Shown here: positions 1 through 8,036 of the stretch, in pieces
How the letters are laid out: each line of letters opens with the position of its first letter
Position numbering within the stretch: position 1 is the stretch's first letter
Source of the DNA: JAJZJT01 sp049964655
GTDB lineage: Bacteria > Actinomycetota > Acidimicrobiia > Acidimicrobiales > RAAP-2
DNA: 36,171 bases
Direction of reading: 5' to 3'
Assembly (NCBI GenBank): GCA_049964655.1
Contig: JBMFXC010000018.1
Span: 1-36,171, forward strand
The notes under the pieces: model-generated
The model's database searches: none
Told to the model about the DNA's origin: nothing
What the model saw: the letters and a program-made list of their open reading frames with translations, nothing else
Program-made: the position numbers and the translations under genes

Positions 1-2
1 AC

Positions 3-959
3 GGGGGCGGCTACTGGGAGGTGGCCTCTGACGGGGGGATCTTCTCCTTCGGGGACGCCCAGTTCTACGGATCCCTCGGGGGGATCCCCCAGCACTACCC
101 GGTGGTGGCCATGGCCACCGCGTCCTCGGGCGGCTACTGGTTCGCCAACGCCAACGGTGGCGTGACGGCCCTCGGGGATGCCACCTACTGGGGCTCGGCT
201 CCCCAAGTCCTGAACGCCCCGGTGGTGGGGATGGCCGCCGGTCGAGGGAGCGGCCTCTTTGCCGCCTCGGCCTTCCCGTCCGGCTCCTACGGCTACGACG
301 TCTCGAACTTCCAGTGCGCCGGCGGCCTCCCACCCGACCCCCATACCGTCGGCGTCGTGGAAGTGGTGGGCTCGTCCTTCGGAGGGACCAACCCGTGCCT
401 GGCCGCCGAGGCGGCGTGGGCGGGGGCCGGCCTCAACCTCTACGCCTTCCTCACCTACGGCACCCAGGCCACCTCGGGCGACCCGTCGTGCGCGGTCCTC
501 GCCGTACCCGACGCCTGCAACTACGGCTTCGCTGCCGCCCAGGACGCCTTCACCAAGGCGGCCGCCGCCGGCATCGCGACCGCCGTGCCGTGGTGGCTGG
601 ACGTCGAGCCCACGCCCTCCACCCTGCCCTCGTGGTCGACCGATCTCGCCGCCAACGCCTCCCTCGTCCAAGGGGCCATCGAGGGTCTCCACGCCGAGGG
701 GCTCAACTCGGTCGGCGTCTACGCCTCCCCGGGCCTGTGGAACGGGATCGTCGGCGACTACCAGCCCGCTGTCCCCTACTGGATGGCGTCGTGGCAGTAC
801 CCGGGAGGGCCGAGCGCGTTGTGCACCCAGGGCACCTCGGCCTATCCCAACGATCAGCTTCCCACCGGCCCGGTCCAGCTCGTCCAGTACGGCTCCCCGA
901 ACTACCCGGTCCCCGAGCCGAACATGGACACCGCCTTCGACAACGACTACGCCTGCTGA
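3..959 (+). CDS. Secreted GH25-like glycoside hydrolase with propeller-type N-terminal repeats (5' end missing)
   Basis: The reading frame is open to the left edge, so only the last 318 residues are visible; a GTG at 21 is probably internal because GGGYWEV is coded in frame before it. The first ~85 residues are about two copies of a Gly/Trp-rich repeat (GGYW..ASDGGIFSFGDA..YGS, then GGYWFANANGGVTALGDATYWGS) that I know from secreted acidimicrobial proteins, where it probably forms a beta-propeller or similar surface module. The rest looks like a lysozyme-type TIM barrel of the GH25/DUF1906 kind: GYDVSNFQ opening strand, WWLDVEP acidic motif, VGVYASPGLW, YWMASW, and a late VQYGS...DTAFDNDY segment. 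The likely role is cleavage or binding of cell-wall glycan outside the cell. It converges on and overlaps the phosphatase gene by 13 nt. The family assignment comes from motif order only; the catalytic residues are not proven. Confidence 0.7.
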   Translation, partial: GGGYWEVASDGGIFSFGDAQFYGSLGGIPQHYPVVAMATASSGGYWFANANGGVTALGDATYWGSAPQVLNAPVVGMAAGRGSGLFAASAFPSGSYGYDVSNFQCAGGLPPDPHTVGVVEVVGSSFGGTNPCLAAEAAWAGAGLNLYAFLTYGTQATSGDPSCAVLAVPDACNYGFAAAQDAFTKAAAAGIATAVPWWLDVEPTPSTLPSWSTDLAANASLVQGAIEGLHAEGLNSVGVYASPGLWNGIVGDYQPAVPYWMASWQYPGGPSALCTQGTSAYPNDQLPTGPVQLVQYGSPNYPVPEPNMDTAFDNDYAC

Positions 960-1762
960 GCCGCGGCGCCGACCACCGGCGCACCCGGGCCGCCCGGGCC
1001 GCCCATCAGGTGCGCGGCGTCGTTGTAGGCAAGCAGGCGCCACCGGTCTCCGTCCACCTCCCAGGTGGTGAGCGAGGCGTGCGCGGTGCGCAGTTGCAGC
1101 CGGGCGCCGTCCCGGCCCCCGGCGACCGGCAACAGGGCGAGCAGGGAGGCCTCGACGACCCCGGCGTGGCATGCCACCACCACCAGCTCGCCGGCGTGGG
1201 CAGCGGCCAGGGAGCGCAGGCTCGCCTCCACCCGGCGGACAAAGCCTGTCCAGCTCTCCCCGCCCGGGGCGATCGGCCGGTCGGGCTCGACGTCCCAGTC
1301 GGGGTCACCGAACCGTTCCGAGAACTCGGCCCAGGTCAAGCCGTCGGCTTCCCCGGGGTGGAGCTCGCACACCCCGCAGTCGCGCACCACCTCGGGCGGA
1401 CCGGCTCGTCCGGGGAGGACGAGGGCCGGGGCCACCAGCTCGGCGGTCTCGACCGCCCGGGGTAGCTCGCTCGCCACCAGGGCGTTGGCCCCGGCCAGCT
1501 CGCCGCTGGCCAGCAGCCGGTCGCGCAAAGCCTCCACCTGGCCGACACCGCGCTCGGTCAAGCCGGTGCACCCGTGCCGGCCGCCGCAGATGCCCGCGAC
1601 GTTGCACCGGGCCTCGCCGTGGCGCACCAGGACGAGCCGGGTGACCGACCGGTCGGACGGGACCGCGGCGACTGTGCGCACGCCGTCGGGCGGGACGCCG
1701 CCGGGTGTGCGCACGCCGTCGGGCGGGACGCTCCCGACCCTCGAGGAGCGCTCCGCGCTCAC
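947..1762 (-). CDS. Histidine phosphatase (phosphoglycerate mutase-like) family protein
   Basis: A 271-residue cytoplasmic protein of the histidine phosphatase superfamily. The phosphohistidine loop LVLVRHGEARCN lies near residue 48, and the second catalytic histidine is in VVVACHAGVVEASL. The chosen start is the GTG at 1762, because GTGA overlaps the stop of the upstream VWA gene by 4 nt. This leaves an unusual N-terminal extension of ~40 residues made of an 11-residue repeat (VPPDGVRTPGG, VPPDGVRTVAA, then a degenerate copy). In Mycobacterium tuberculosis the gene at the end of the obg-proB-proA-nadD-rsfS series is the phosphatase GpgP, so a sugar-phosphate phosphatase role is possible from position; the substrate cannot be read from sequence. 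It is the last gene of the obgE operon and overlaps the convergent left-edge gene. Confidence 0.85.
   Translation of the reverse strand: MSAERSSRVGSVPPDGVRTPGGVPPDGVRTVAAVPSDRSVTRLVLVRHGEARCNVAGICGGRHGCTGLTERGVGQVEALRDRLLASGELAGANALVASELPRAVETAELVAPALVLPGRAGPPEVVRDCGVCELHPGEADGLTWAEFSERFGDPDWDVEPDRPIAPGGESWTGFVRRVEASLRSLAAAHAGELVVVACHAGVVEASLLALLPVAGGRDGARLQLRTAHASLTTWEVDGDRWRLLAYNDAAHLMGGPGGPGAPVVGAAAQQA
966..982 (+). terminator. Possible terminator hairpin after the GH25-like gene
   Basis: GCGCCG (966-971) and CGGCGC (977-982) form a perfect 6-bp stem with a 5-nt loop, starting 6 nt after the stop codon of the left-edge gene. No T-tract follows, which is common in high-GC actinobacteria. 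The hairpin lies inside the 3' coding end of the convergent phosphatase gene, so it may simply reflect GC-rich codons. Confidence 0.3.
1673..1730. repeat. 33-bp direct repeat coding the phosphatase N-terminus
   Basis: The 25-bp block beginning TGTGCGCACGCCGTCGGG occurs at 1673-1697 and again at 1706-1730, a 33-bp period (11 codons, frame-neutral). A more degraded third copy can be seen towards 1650. It codes the PPDGVRT repeats ahead of the RHGE motif. Confidence 0.85.
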
Positions 1763-3282
1763 GTCAGCTCGCCCACGAACGCCTCGAGCTGGCGGAGCGT
1801 CCGGCACTCGACCACCGCGTCGCAGTGGGTGCCGTACTCGCCCACGATCGAGTCGCCCGAGTCCCAGTAGGAGCGGGGCTCGGGGTTCAGCCAGTAGACG
1901 TGGCGAGCCCGCTCACGGACGTCCTTCAGGACCCAGGCGTTCGAGGCGTGGTAGTTGTTGCGGGCGTCACCGAGGAGCAGCACGCTCGTGCGGGGGGTGA
2001 TCTCCTCCCCCCATCGCTCGAGGAACACGGCGAGGGCGTGCCCGTAGTCGGAGTGGCCGTCGACCCACACCACGTCCGCCTCCGTGTTGATTCGGTGCAC
2101 GGCGTCCGCCGGGTCGTCGGCCCCTTCGAAGAGCCCGGTCACCTCGTCGATCCCGTCGACGAAGACGAAACTGCGGACCTTGGAGAACTGCGAGTTGATG
2201 GCGTGGACGAGGTGCAGGGTGAACCGGGCGAAGGAAGCCACCGAGCCCGAGATGTCGGCCACCACCATGATCTCGGGCTTGGCCGGTCGGGGGTAGCGGA
2301 AGCGGGGGTCGACGGGCACGCCCCCGGTCGAGAGGGCATGGCGCATCGTGCTGCGGAAGTCGAGCGGGCCGCGACGGCCGTGCCGCCGCTTGCGGGCCAG
2401 CCGCACGGCGAGCTTGCGGGCCAACGGGTGCAGCGCCCGGTTGAGGGCGGCCATCTCCTCGCGGCTGGCGTGCATGACGTCCACGTCCTCGGGCAACGGC
2501 TTGCGCAGCGACTTGGCCAGCGCCTCGGCCCCGCGGTCGGCCACCAGCCGGCGTCGGATCTCGGCTTCGATCTCGGCCTTGAGGGCGTCGATCCGACTTC
2601 GGTACTCGTCACGCAGCAGCCGCTCCTCGAGGGCAGTCAGCCCGTCGGGCCCACCTGTGGCGGCGGCGCCGGTGCCGAGCTCGTCTGCCGGCTGCTCTCC
2701 GGGCGCACCCGGGCTACCGGCGGAGGCAGAGGCGGCGCGCGCCTCGGCCATCAGCCGTTCGAGGACGCCGTCGAGGTCGAGGTTCCGGAGCGTCCGGTAG
2801 AGGTAGTAGGTGCCACCGACCGGGCGGCCCGGCTCCATGCCGGCGTACCGGGTGACCGCGTAGCGGGCGACTACTCCCACCATGGCGTCGTTCCCCCTGG
2901 CCAGTGCGGCATACAGCAGTCGAGCCAGCTCCTCGGGGGTCATCCCTTCCCCCCCGCCCGTGCCGCGTCCGGTGCCTACGCCCTGCCCCGACCCGACGGC
3001 CGAGGTGTCACTCCGGGCCTCGCTCCCCTCGGCGCCCTCCTCGCCTCCCGTCTCGGCCAGCCGGGCCCCCCGTTGCAACGAGAAGTACACCTCGAAGGCC
3101 GTCTCGTAGGCCCGCCAGTGGGTGGCCGACTTGACCAGGCTGGCCCCGAGGGCGTACTTGAGCGCTTGGCGGTCCTCGAGGGGAAGGTGCTCGAGCGCCT
3201 GCGCCGCGTCGAGGTGCTCGGTCAACGAGACCGGGATGCCGGCGGCCCGGAGCTCCCCGACGAACCCGGTCAGGAGGTCCAC
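1759..3282 (-). CDS. CoxE-like VWA-domain protein, partner of the MoxR ATPase
   Basis: 507 residues. The N-terminal third is helical (SLTEHLDAAQAL..LKYALGASLVKS), as in CoxE/YehP-type proteins, followed by a Gly/Ser/Ala-rich linker (residues ~75-115). The C-terminal von Willebrand A domain has the metal-site motif DISGS in EIMVVADISGSVASF near residue 340 and a later LLLGDARNN strand that fits the MIDAS aspartate. The family typically works with a MoxR AAA+ ATPase to mature or insert cofactors in target enzymes (CoxD/CoxE for CO dehydrogenase) or as a general chaperone pair. The moxR gene lies 10 nt upstream in the same orientation, which fits such a pair. No molybdenum hydroxylase subunits are in the window, so the client is unknown. 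The GTG start at 3282 is the first start after the moxR stop. Confidence 0.88.
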   Translation of the reverse strand: MDLLTGFVGELRAAGIPVSLTEHLDAAQALEHLPLEDRQALKYALGASLVKSATHWRAYETAFEVYFSLQRGARLAETGGEEGAEGSEARSDTSAVGSGQGVGTGRGTGGGEGMTPEELARLLYAALARGNDAMVGVVARYAVTRYAGMEPGRPVGGTYYLYRTLRNLDLDGVLERLMAEARAASASAGSPGAPGEQPADELGTGAAATGGPDGLTALEERLLRDEYRSRIDALKAEIEAEIRRRLVADRGAEALAKSLRKPLPEDVDVMHASREEMAALNRALHPLARKLAVRLARKRRHGRRGPLDFRSTMRHALSTGGVPVDPRFRYPRPAKPEIMVVADISGSVASFARFTLHLVHAINSQFSKVRSFVFVDGIDEVTGLFEGADDPADAVHRINTEADVVWVDGHSDYGHALAVFLERWGEEITPRTSVLLLGDARNNYHASNAWVLKDVRERARHVYWLNPEPRSYWDSGDSIVGEYGTHCDAVVECRTLRQLEAFVGELT

Positions 3283-3292
3283 GGCGCTCGGG

Positions 3293-4201
3293 TCAGGAGG
3301 GCGCGTCGAGGCCGGCGAGCTCCTTCGCCGCCTTCTCGATGTCCGAACGGTACTTGAGGAGGATGTTGAGGGTGCCGACGGCCACCGTGGCGTCCACCGT
3401 CTCGATGCCCAGCACCACCAGGGTGCGGGCCCAGTCGAGCGTTTCGGAGACCGACGGGTGCTTCTTCAGGTCGAGGCTCCGGATCGACCGGACGATGCGG
3501 GCGACCTGGTCGGCCAGTTGGGCGCTGATGCCAGGCACCCGCGCTTCGACGATGGCGCGCTCGCGCTCCACGTCGGGGTAGTCGAGGTGGAGGAAGAGGC
3601 ACCGGCGCTTGAGCGCCTCGGAGAGCTCGCGGGTGTTGTTCGAGGTCAGGAACACCATGGGGATGGTGGTCGCCCGGACCGTGCCCAGCTCGGGGATCGA
3701 CACCTGGTACTCGGAGAGGACCTCGAGGAGGAGCGCCTCGGTCTCGAGCTCGACCCGGTCGACCTCGTCGACCAGGAGCACCACCGGCTCCGGTGAGCGG
3801 ATGGCCTCGAGGAGGGGCCGGGTGAGCAGGAAGTCCTCCGCGAAGATGTCCTCCTCGAGCTTGTCCCACGACTGCCCGGCGTCTGCCTGGATCCGCAGCA
3901 ACTGCTTCTTGTAGTTCCACTCGTAGAGCGCCTTGGACTCGTCCAGCCCCTCGTAGCACTGGAGCCGGACGAGCCGGGCGCCGGTCAGCCGGGCGACCGA
4001 CTTGGCCAGCTCGGTCTTGCCGGTACCGGCCGGTCCTTCGACGAGGACCGGCTTGTCGAGACGGTCGGCCAGGTAGACGACGCCGGCGATGCCGTCGTCG
4101 GCCAGGTAGTCGACGTCCGCCAGGGACTGACGGATGGCGGCGATCGACTCGAAGCGGTAGTCGCCGCCGTCCGCTTTCGGAGTGTCCTGGGCGGTGCTCA
4201 C
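3293..4201 (-). CDS. MoxR-family AAA+ ATPase
   Basis: 302 residues. Walker A is GPAGTGKTELAKS (near residue 55), followed by the typical MoxR stretch LQCYEGLDESKALYEWNY; Walker B is VVLLVDEVDRV; sensor 1 is VFLTSNNTRELSEALKRRC, followed by the FLHLDYPD strand. This is the MoxR/CoxD-type branch that couples ATP hydrolysis to remodelling of a client, with a VWA partner encoded directly downstream. The GTG start at 4201 overlaps the proA stop in a GTGA, which argues against an ORF start further upstream. The length is normal for the family. The gene sits inside the proline operon where many actinobacteria have nadD-rsfS, so the pair looks inserted; codon and base use are not obviously different from the neighbours. 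Confidence 0.92.
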   Translation of the reverse strand: MSTAQDTPKADGGDYRFESIAAIRQSLADVDYLADDGIAGVVYLADRLDKPVLVEGPAGTGKTELAKSVARLTGARLVRLQCYEGLDESKALYEWNYKKQLLRIQADAGQSWDKLEEDIFAEDFLLTRPLLEAIRSPEPVVLLVDEVDRVELETEALLLEVLSEYQVSIPELGTVRATTIPMVFLTSNNTRELSEALKRRCLFLHLDYPDVERERAIVEARVPGISAQLADQVARIVRSIRSLDLKKHPSVSETLDWARTLVVLGIETVDATVAVGTLNILLKYRSDIEKAAKELAGLDAPS

Positions 4202-5487
4202 CGGCGGACCTGCCCGTCGCCCCGCACCACCCACCGAACCGAGGTCAGGGCTTCGAGCCCCATCGGGCCCCTAGCGTGAAGCTTCTGGGTCGAGATGCCG
4301 ATCTCCGCACCCAGGCCGAGCTCCTCGCCGTCGACGAAGCGCGTGGAGGCGTTGACCAGCACCGCCGCCGCGTCGACCTCGGCGGTGAACCGGTCGGCCG
4401 AGGCCACGTCGCTCGTGACGATGGCCTCCGAGTGCCCGCTGCCGTACCGGGCGATGTGGTCGAGCGCGCTGTCGAGGTCGTCCACCACCCGGACGGCGAG
4501 GACGGGGGCCAGGTACTCGGTCGCCCAATCGGCCTCCGTCGCCGCCACGGCCCCCGGCACCAGGGCGCGGGTCGTCTCGTCGCCCCGCAGCTCGACCCCC
4601 TCGAGGGCAGTGGCCACTCGGGGGAGGAACGTCGGGGCGATCGAGCGATGCACAAGGAGGGTCTCCATGGCGTTGCACACGCCGGGTCGCTGCGTCTTGG
4701 CGTTGACCACGATGGACTCGGCCATCGAGAGGTCGGCCGAGGCGTCCACGAAGACGTGGCAGTTCCCGTCGCCGTCGATGACGTAGGGCACGGTGGCGTG
4801 CTCGCGCACCGCGGCGATCAACGCAGGGCCGCCACGGGGGACCAGGCAGTCGATGGTGCCGGTGGCTCGCATGAAGGCCACGGCCGACTCGTGGGACGCC
4901 TCGGAGAGGAAGCCGACCGATCCGGCCGGCAGTCCGGCCTTGGTCACGCCCTCCCGCAGGAGCTCGACGATGGCGCCGTTGGTGGCGAGCGCGGACGACG
5001 AGCCGCGCAGCAACACCGCGTTGCCCGCCTTCAGGCACAGTCCGAAGGCGTCGCTGGTGACGTTCGGACGGTTCTCGTAGATGATGCCGACCACGCCGAG
5101 GGGGACCCGGACCTGCTCGACCCGCAGCCCGTTGGGCCTCACCCAGCCGGCCACCACCCGGCCGAGGGGATCCGCCAGCTCGGCCACCGTACGGAGCCCG
5201 GCAGCCATGGCGGCCACCCGGTGGCCGTCGAGGCGGAGGCGATCGAGCACCGTGGGCGTGGCGCCGTCGGCTTCGGCCGTTGCGACGTCCCCGGCGTTGA
5301 CGGCGACGATCCGCTCGGCCTGGGACTCGAGCAGGTCGGCGGCAATTCGGAGCGCGTCGCCTCGCTGGGACGAGGACGACCGGGCGAGGACTCTCGAGGA
5401 CTCGCGAGCGGCTGCCCCGAGGTCGTCCAGGGAGACAGGACCGTGTGCGACCATCGGCCCAGCGTAGTGCCGAGCGTCCGTCGTCAC
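4198..5487 (-). CDS. proA: Gamma-glutamyl phosphate reductase (glutamate-5-semialdehyde dehydrogenase)
   Basis: Second enzyme of proline synthesis: NADPH-dependent reduction of gamma-glutamyl phosphate to glutamate 5-semialdehyde. At 429 residues it is a normal length. Recognisable segments are the GVVGIIYENRPNVTSDAFGLCLKAGNAVLLRGSS cofactor-binding part (read here as several adjacent motifs), the catalytic cysteine in KTQRPGVCNAMETLLVH, and a C-terminal LGAEIGISTQKLHARGPMGLEALT block, all typical of ProA. GTG at 5487 overlaps the proB stop by 4 nt; an ATG 11 codons later (MVAHGP) is an alternative. Translation is probably coupled to proB, and the two enzymes are known to channel the labile acyl phosphate. 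Confidence 0.96.
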   Translation of the reverse strand: MTTDARHYAGPMVAHGPVSLDDLGAAARESSRVLARSSSSQRGDALRIAADLLESQAERIVAVNAGDVATAEADGATPTVLDRLRLDGHRVAAMAAGLRTVAELADPLGRVVAGWVRPNGLRVEQVRVPLGVVGIIYENRPNVTSDAFGLCLKAGNAVLLRGSSSALATNGAIVELLREGVTKAGLPAGSVGFLSEASHESAVAFMRATGTIDCLVPRGGPALIAAVREHATVPYVIDGDGNCHVFVDASADLSMAESIVVNAKTQRPGVCNAMETLLVHRSIAPTFLPRVATALEGVELRGDETTRALVPGAVAATEADWATEYLAPVLAVRVVDDLDSALDHIARYGSGHSEAIVTSDVASADRFTAEVDAAAVLVNASTRFVDGEELGLGAEIGISTQKLHARGPMGLEALTSVRWVVRGDGQVRR

Positions 5488-6620
5488 TCCTCCGGACCGA
5501 CGGCAGTCGCCTCCCGCTCGGGCAGGATGACGAGGTCGTCACGGTGCACGATGGTGGCGTCGAGGTCGTCGGGAAGCTCGGAGGACCGGCGGCCGGCCCA
5601 GGCGGCCACCGTGTCGGCGCCGTGACGGGCGAGGCCCTTGGCGAAGACGACGCCGTCGGTCCCGGCAAGCTCGACGGCGTCGTCCGCCCCGAAGCCACCC
5701 TCCACGCCGACCACACCGGCGAGCAGCAGCGAGCGGCCGTGCTCGAGGAGGGCCTGTCGGGCGCCGTCGTCGACCACCAAGGTCCCCTCGGCCCCGACGG
5801 CGAAGGCGATCCACAGCTTGCGCGCGGCAAGGCGCTCCCCGCGGGGACGGAAGCGGGTCCCGACGCCGGGCCGCTCGGCCACCGCGTCGGCCACCACTCC
5901 TGGCCGCGCCGCGTCGGCGATGACCGCCTCCACGCCCGACCAGACAGCCAGCCGGGCAGCGGCCAGTTTCGAGCTCATGCCACCGCTGCCCACGGCGGTG
6001 CCGGGCCCGCCGGCCGCCGCCTCCAGCCGGTGGTCGATGTCGACGACCTCCTCGATCAACGACGCACCGTCGTCGGTGCGGGGATCGCCGGTGAACAACC
6101 CGGCCGTGTCGGTGAGCAGCACGAGCAGGTCGGCGCCGACCAGGTGGGCGACCAGGGCGGCCAAGCGGTCGTTGTCGCCGAAGCGGAGCTCTGCGTCGGC
6201 CACGGCGTCGTTCTCGTTCACGACGGGGACCACCCCCAGCTCGAGCAGACGCTCGAGCGTCCTCCGGGCACGGAGGTACTGGCCGCGGTGGACGAAGTCG
6301 AGCGGGGCGAGCAGCACCTGGCCGACGAGGAGCCCGGTCGCCTCGAACGCCTCGCTCCACGCCCGCATCAGGTGGTGCTGTCCGACGGCCGAGACAGCCT
6401 GCAAGGTGGCGAGGTCTCCCGGTCGCTCGGCGTCCTCGGCGAGAGCCGTCCAGCCGGCCGCCACCGCTCCCGACGTGACCACGACGACGCGACGCCCCCC
6501 GGTGCGCTCCGCCGCCACCTCGGCGGCCAGCTTGGCCAGGGTGCGCTCGTCGACACCCCCCGAGGGCGTGGTGACCGAGGACGAGCCGATCTTGACCACG
6601 ATGGTCCGCGCTGCTGTCAC
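5484..6620 (-). CDS. proB: Glutamate 5-kinase with C-terminal PUA domain
   Basis: First and feedback-controlled step of proline synthesis: ATP + glutamate to gamma-glutamyl phosphate. 378 residues: an amino-acid-kinase domain (residues 5-255, opening TIVVKIGSSSVTTPSGG, with VVVVTSGAVAAGW and VPVVNENDAVA, and GTAVGSGGMSSKLAAARLA near 220) followed by a PUA domain (about 275-365). The full two-domain length matches the long bacterial form. The GTG start at 6620 overlaps the obgE stop in a GTGA. Proline inhibition is known for the family, but no regulatory site is visible in the DNA. Confidence 0.96.
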   Translation of the reverse strand: MTAARTIVVKIGSSSVTTPSGGVDERTLAKLAAEVAAERTGGRRVVVVTSGAVAAGWTALAEDAERPGDLATLQAVSAVGQHHLMRAWSEAFEATGLLVGQVLLAPLDFVHRGQYLRARRTLERLLELGVVPVVNENDAVADAELRFGDNDRLAALVAHLVGADLLVLLTDTAGLFTGDPRTDDGASLIEEVVDIDHRLEAAAGGPGTAVGSGGMSSKLAAARLAVWSGVEAVIADAARPGVVADAVAERPGVGTRFRPRGERLAARKLWIAFAVGAEGTLVVDDGARQALLEHGRSLLLAGVVGVEGGFGADDAVELAGTDGVVFAKGLARHGADTVAAWAGRRSSELPDDLDATIVHRDDLVILPEREATAVGPEE

Positions 6621-7951
6621 CTCGAGCGCCTCCGGCTCTCACTGGTCAGCTCGGGCTGGTCGCGATACCAGGTGAAGGCCAGTTCGCCGATGCGGACCTC
6701 GGCGCCGTCGCGGGCACCGGCCCGGGCGAGGGCCCGGTCGACGCCCAGGCGCCGGAGGCGCTGCTGCACGTAGTCGGCGGCGTCGTCGGCCGTGAGGTCG
6801 CTCAGCGCCACCGTCCGTTCGACCGCCGCCCCCGACACGACGAAGGTGCCGTCGTCGAGCCGCTCGACGGTGATCCCCTCCGGTCGTGGTCGGTGCACGA
6901 CGACCTCGCCCTCGGGCACGGGCTCGCTGCGACGGGCGGCGTCGACCATCGCTGCCAACCGACCGACCAGGGCGGGAACGCCGGCGCCGGTCACTGCCGA
7001 CAGCTCGAGGTCGAAGTGCGCACGCGAGCCCTCGGTCCCGTGCTCCCCGACGGTCCCGTGCTCCCCGACGGTCCCGTGCTCCCCGACAGCCACGTCCACC
7101 TTCGAGCCGACCTCGAGGCGAGGCCGCTCCAACAGGGCCGGCTGGTACCGCCCGAGCTCGGCCAGGAGCACGCGGCGCTGCTCGGCCGGCGGGAGCGGCG
7201 CGGAGGGACCGAGGTCGAGGAGGACCACGAGCACCCGGGCCCGGGTGATGTGGCGGAGGAACCGGTGACCGAGCCCCTTGCCGTCGGCCGCCCCCTCGAC
7301 CAGCCCGGGGATGTCGGCCACGGTGAAGTCGGTGGCGTCGTCGACACGGACCACGCCCAGGTTGGGCTCGAGGGTGGTGAAGGGGTAGTCGGCGATCTTC
7401 GGCCGGGCAGCGGACACTCGTGCGATGAGGGTCGACTTGCCGGCGTTCGGCATCCCCACCAGGGCGACGTCGGCGACCAGCGCCAGCTCGAGGTCGTACC
7501 ACTCCTCGTGGCCGACCTCGCCCTGCTCGGCGAAGGACGGGGCGCGCCGCCGGTTGGTGAGGAACCGGGCGTTGCCCCGACCGCCCCGACCGCCTTGGGC
7601 CGCCTGCCAGCGAGCTCCGGCGACCACCAGGTCGGCGAGGATCGTCCCGTCGCGGCGCAGGACCCGGGTCCCCACCGGCACAGGGACCTCGAGATCGGCT
7701 CCCCGGGGCCCGTGCTTCTTCTTGCCACCGCCGTGCCCCCCGTCACCGGCTCGGCGATGGGGGTGGTCACGGAAGGCGAGGAGGGACGACTGGTTGGTCG
7801 ACGCCACCAGCCACACGTCCCCACCTCGTCCGCCGTCACCGCCGTCGGGCCCACCGCGGTCGACGTGTGCCTCGCGCCGGAACGATACCGCACCGGCACC
7901 ACCATCGCCGGCCTTGACGTGGACCTGCGCCTCGTCGACGAAGGCGGACAT
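6617..7951 (-). CDS. obgE: Obg family GTPase, ribosome-assembly and stress regulator
   Basis: 444 residues in the usual three-part order: Gly-rich Obg fold (1-158, FVDEAQVHVKAGDGGAGAVSFRRE), G domain (about 159-345) with G1 GMPNAGKST, a DIPGLVEGA G3 block and SAVTGAG as G5, then an OCT domain. It is a GTPase that binds the large ribosomal subunit and links assembly to nutrient state. Two oddities stand out. The G4 motif, normally NKxD, reads SKVD. Directly after it lies a triple VGEHGT repeat coded by three identical 18-bp units. The ATG at 7951 has no Shine-Dalgarno; TAGGAT lies 6 nt upstream, so the mRNA may be leaderless. obgE heads the operon with proB, proA, moxR, coxE and the phosphatase. 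Confidence 0.95.
   Translation of the reverse strand: MSAFVDEAQVHVKAGDGGAGAVSFRREAHVDRGGPDGGDGGRGGDVWLVASTNQSSLLAFRDHPHRRAGDGGHGGGKKKHGPRGADLEVPVPVGTRVLRRDGTILADLVVAGARWQAAQGGRGGRGNARFLTNRRRAPSFAEQGEVGHEEWYDLELALVADVALVGMPNAGKSTLIARVSAARPKIADYPFTTLEPNLGVVRVDDATDFTVADIPGLVEGAADGKGLGHRFLRHITRARVLVVLLDLGPSAPLPPAEQRRVLLAELGRYQPALLERPRLEVGSKVDVAVGEHGTVGEHGTVGEHGTEGSRAHFDLELSAVTGAGVPALVGRLAAMVDAARRSEPVPEGEVVVHRPRPEGITVERLDDGTFVVSGAAVERTVALSDLTADDAADYVQQRLRRLGVDRALARAGARDGAEVRIGELAFTWYRDQPELTSESRRRSR
7033..7086. repeat. Three perfect 18-bp tandem repeats inside obgE
   Basis: The unit CGGTCCCGTGCTCCCCGA is repeated three times without mismatch (7033-7050, 7051-7068, 7069-7086). On the coding strand it gives VGEHGT three times. 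The position is between the G4 and G5 motifs of the GTPase domain, probably a surface loop. Confidence 0.95.
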
Positions 7952-7957
7952 CGTCCG

Positions 7958-7963
7958 ATCCTA
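7958..7963 (-). promoter_or_regulatory. Putative -10 box for a leaderless obgE transcript
   Basis: TAGGAT on the minus strand lies exactly 6 nt before the obgE ATG, and there is no purine-rich Shine-Dalgarno between them. Transcription would start at or next to the A of ATG. No good -35 match is visible. Confidence 0.45.
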
Positions 7964-8036
7964 CCGGTGAGACTGCTGGGTGGGCTCTGGTCGTCCGCCG
8001 GTGTCGGCAGTCGGGAGCCCCTCGGAGGGCGTCAGC

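Noticed and set aside
1705..3357. A 550-codon open frame on the plus strand opposite the VWA gene
   Set aside because: Composition is typical of the antisense of a GC-rich gene (Arg/Gly/Val-rich, no domain), and the minus strand has a clear VWA protein with a metal-site motif.
1759..4201. A carbon monoxide dehydrogenase maturation system
   Set aside because: Only the CoxD/CoxE-like pair is present; none of coxL, coxM, coxS or other maturation genes lie in the window.
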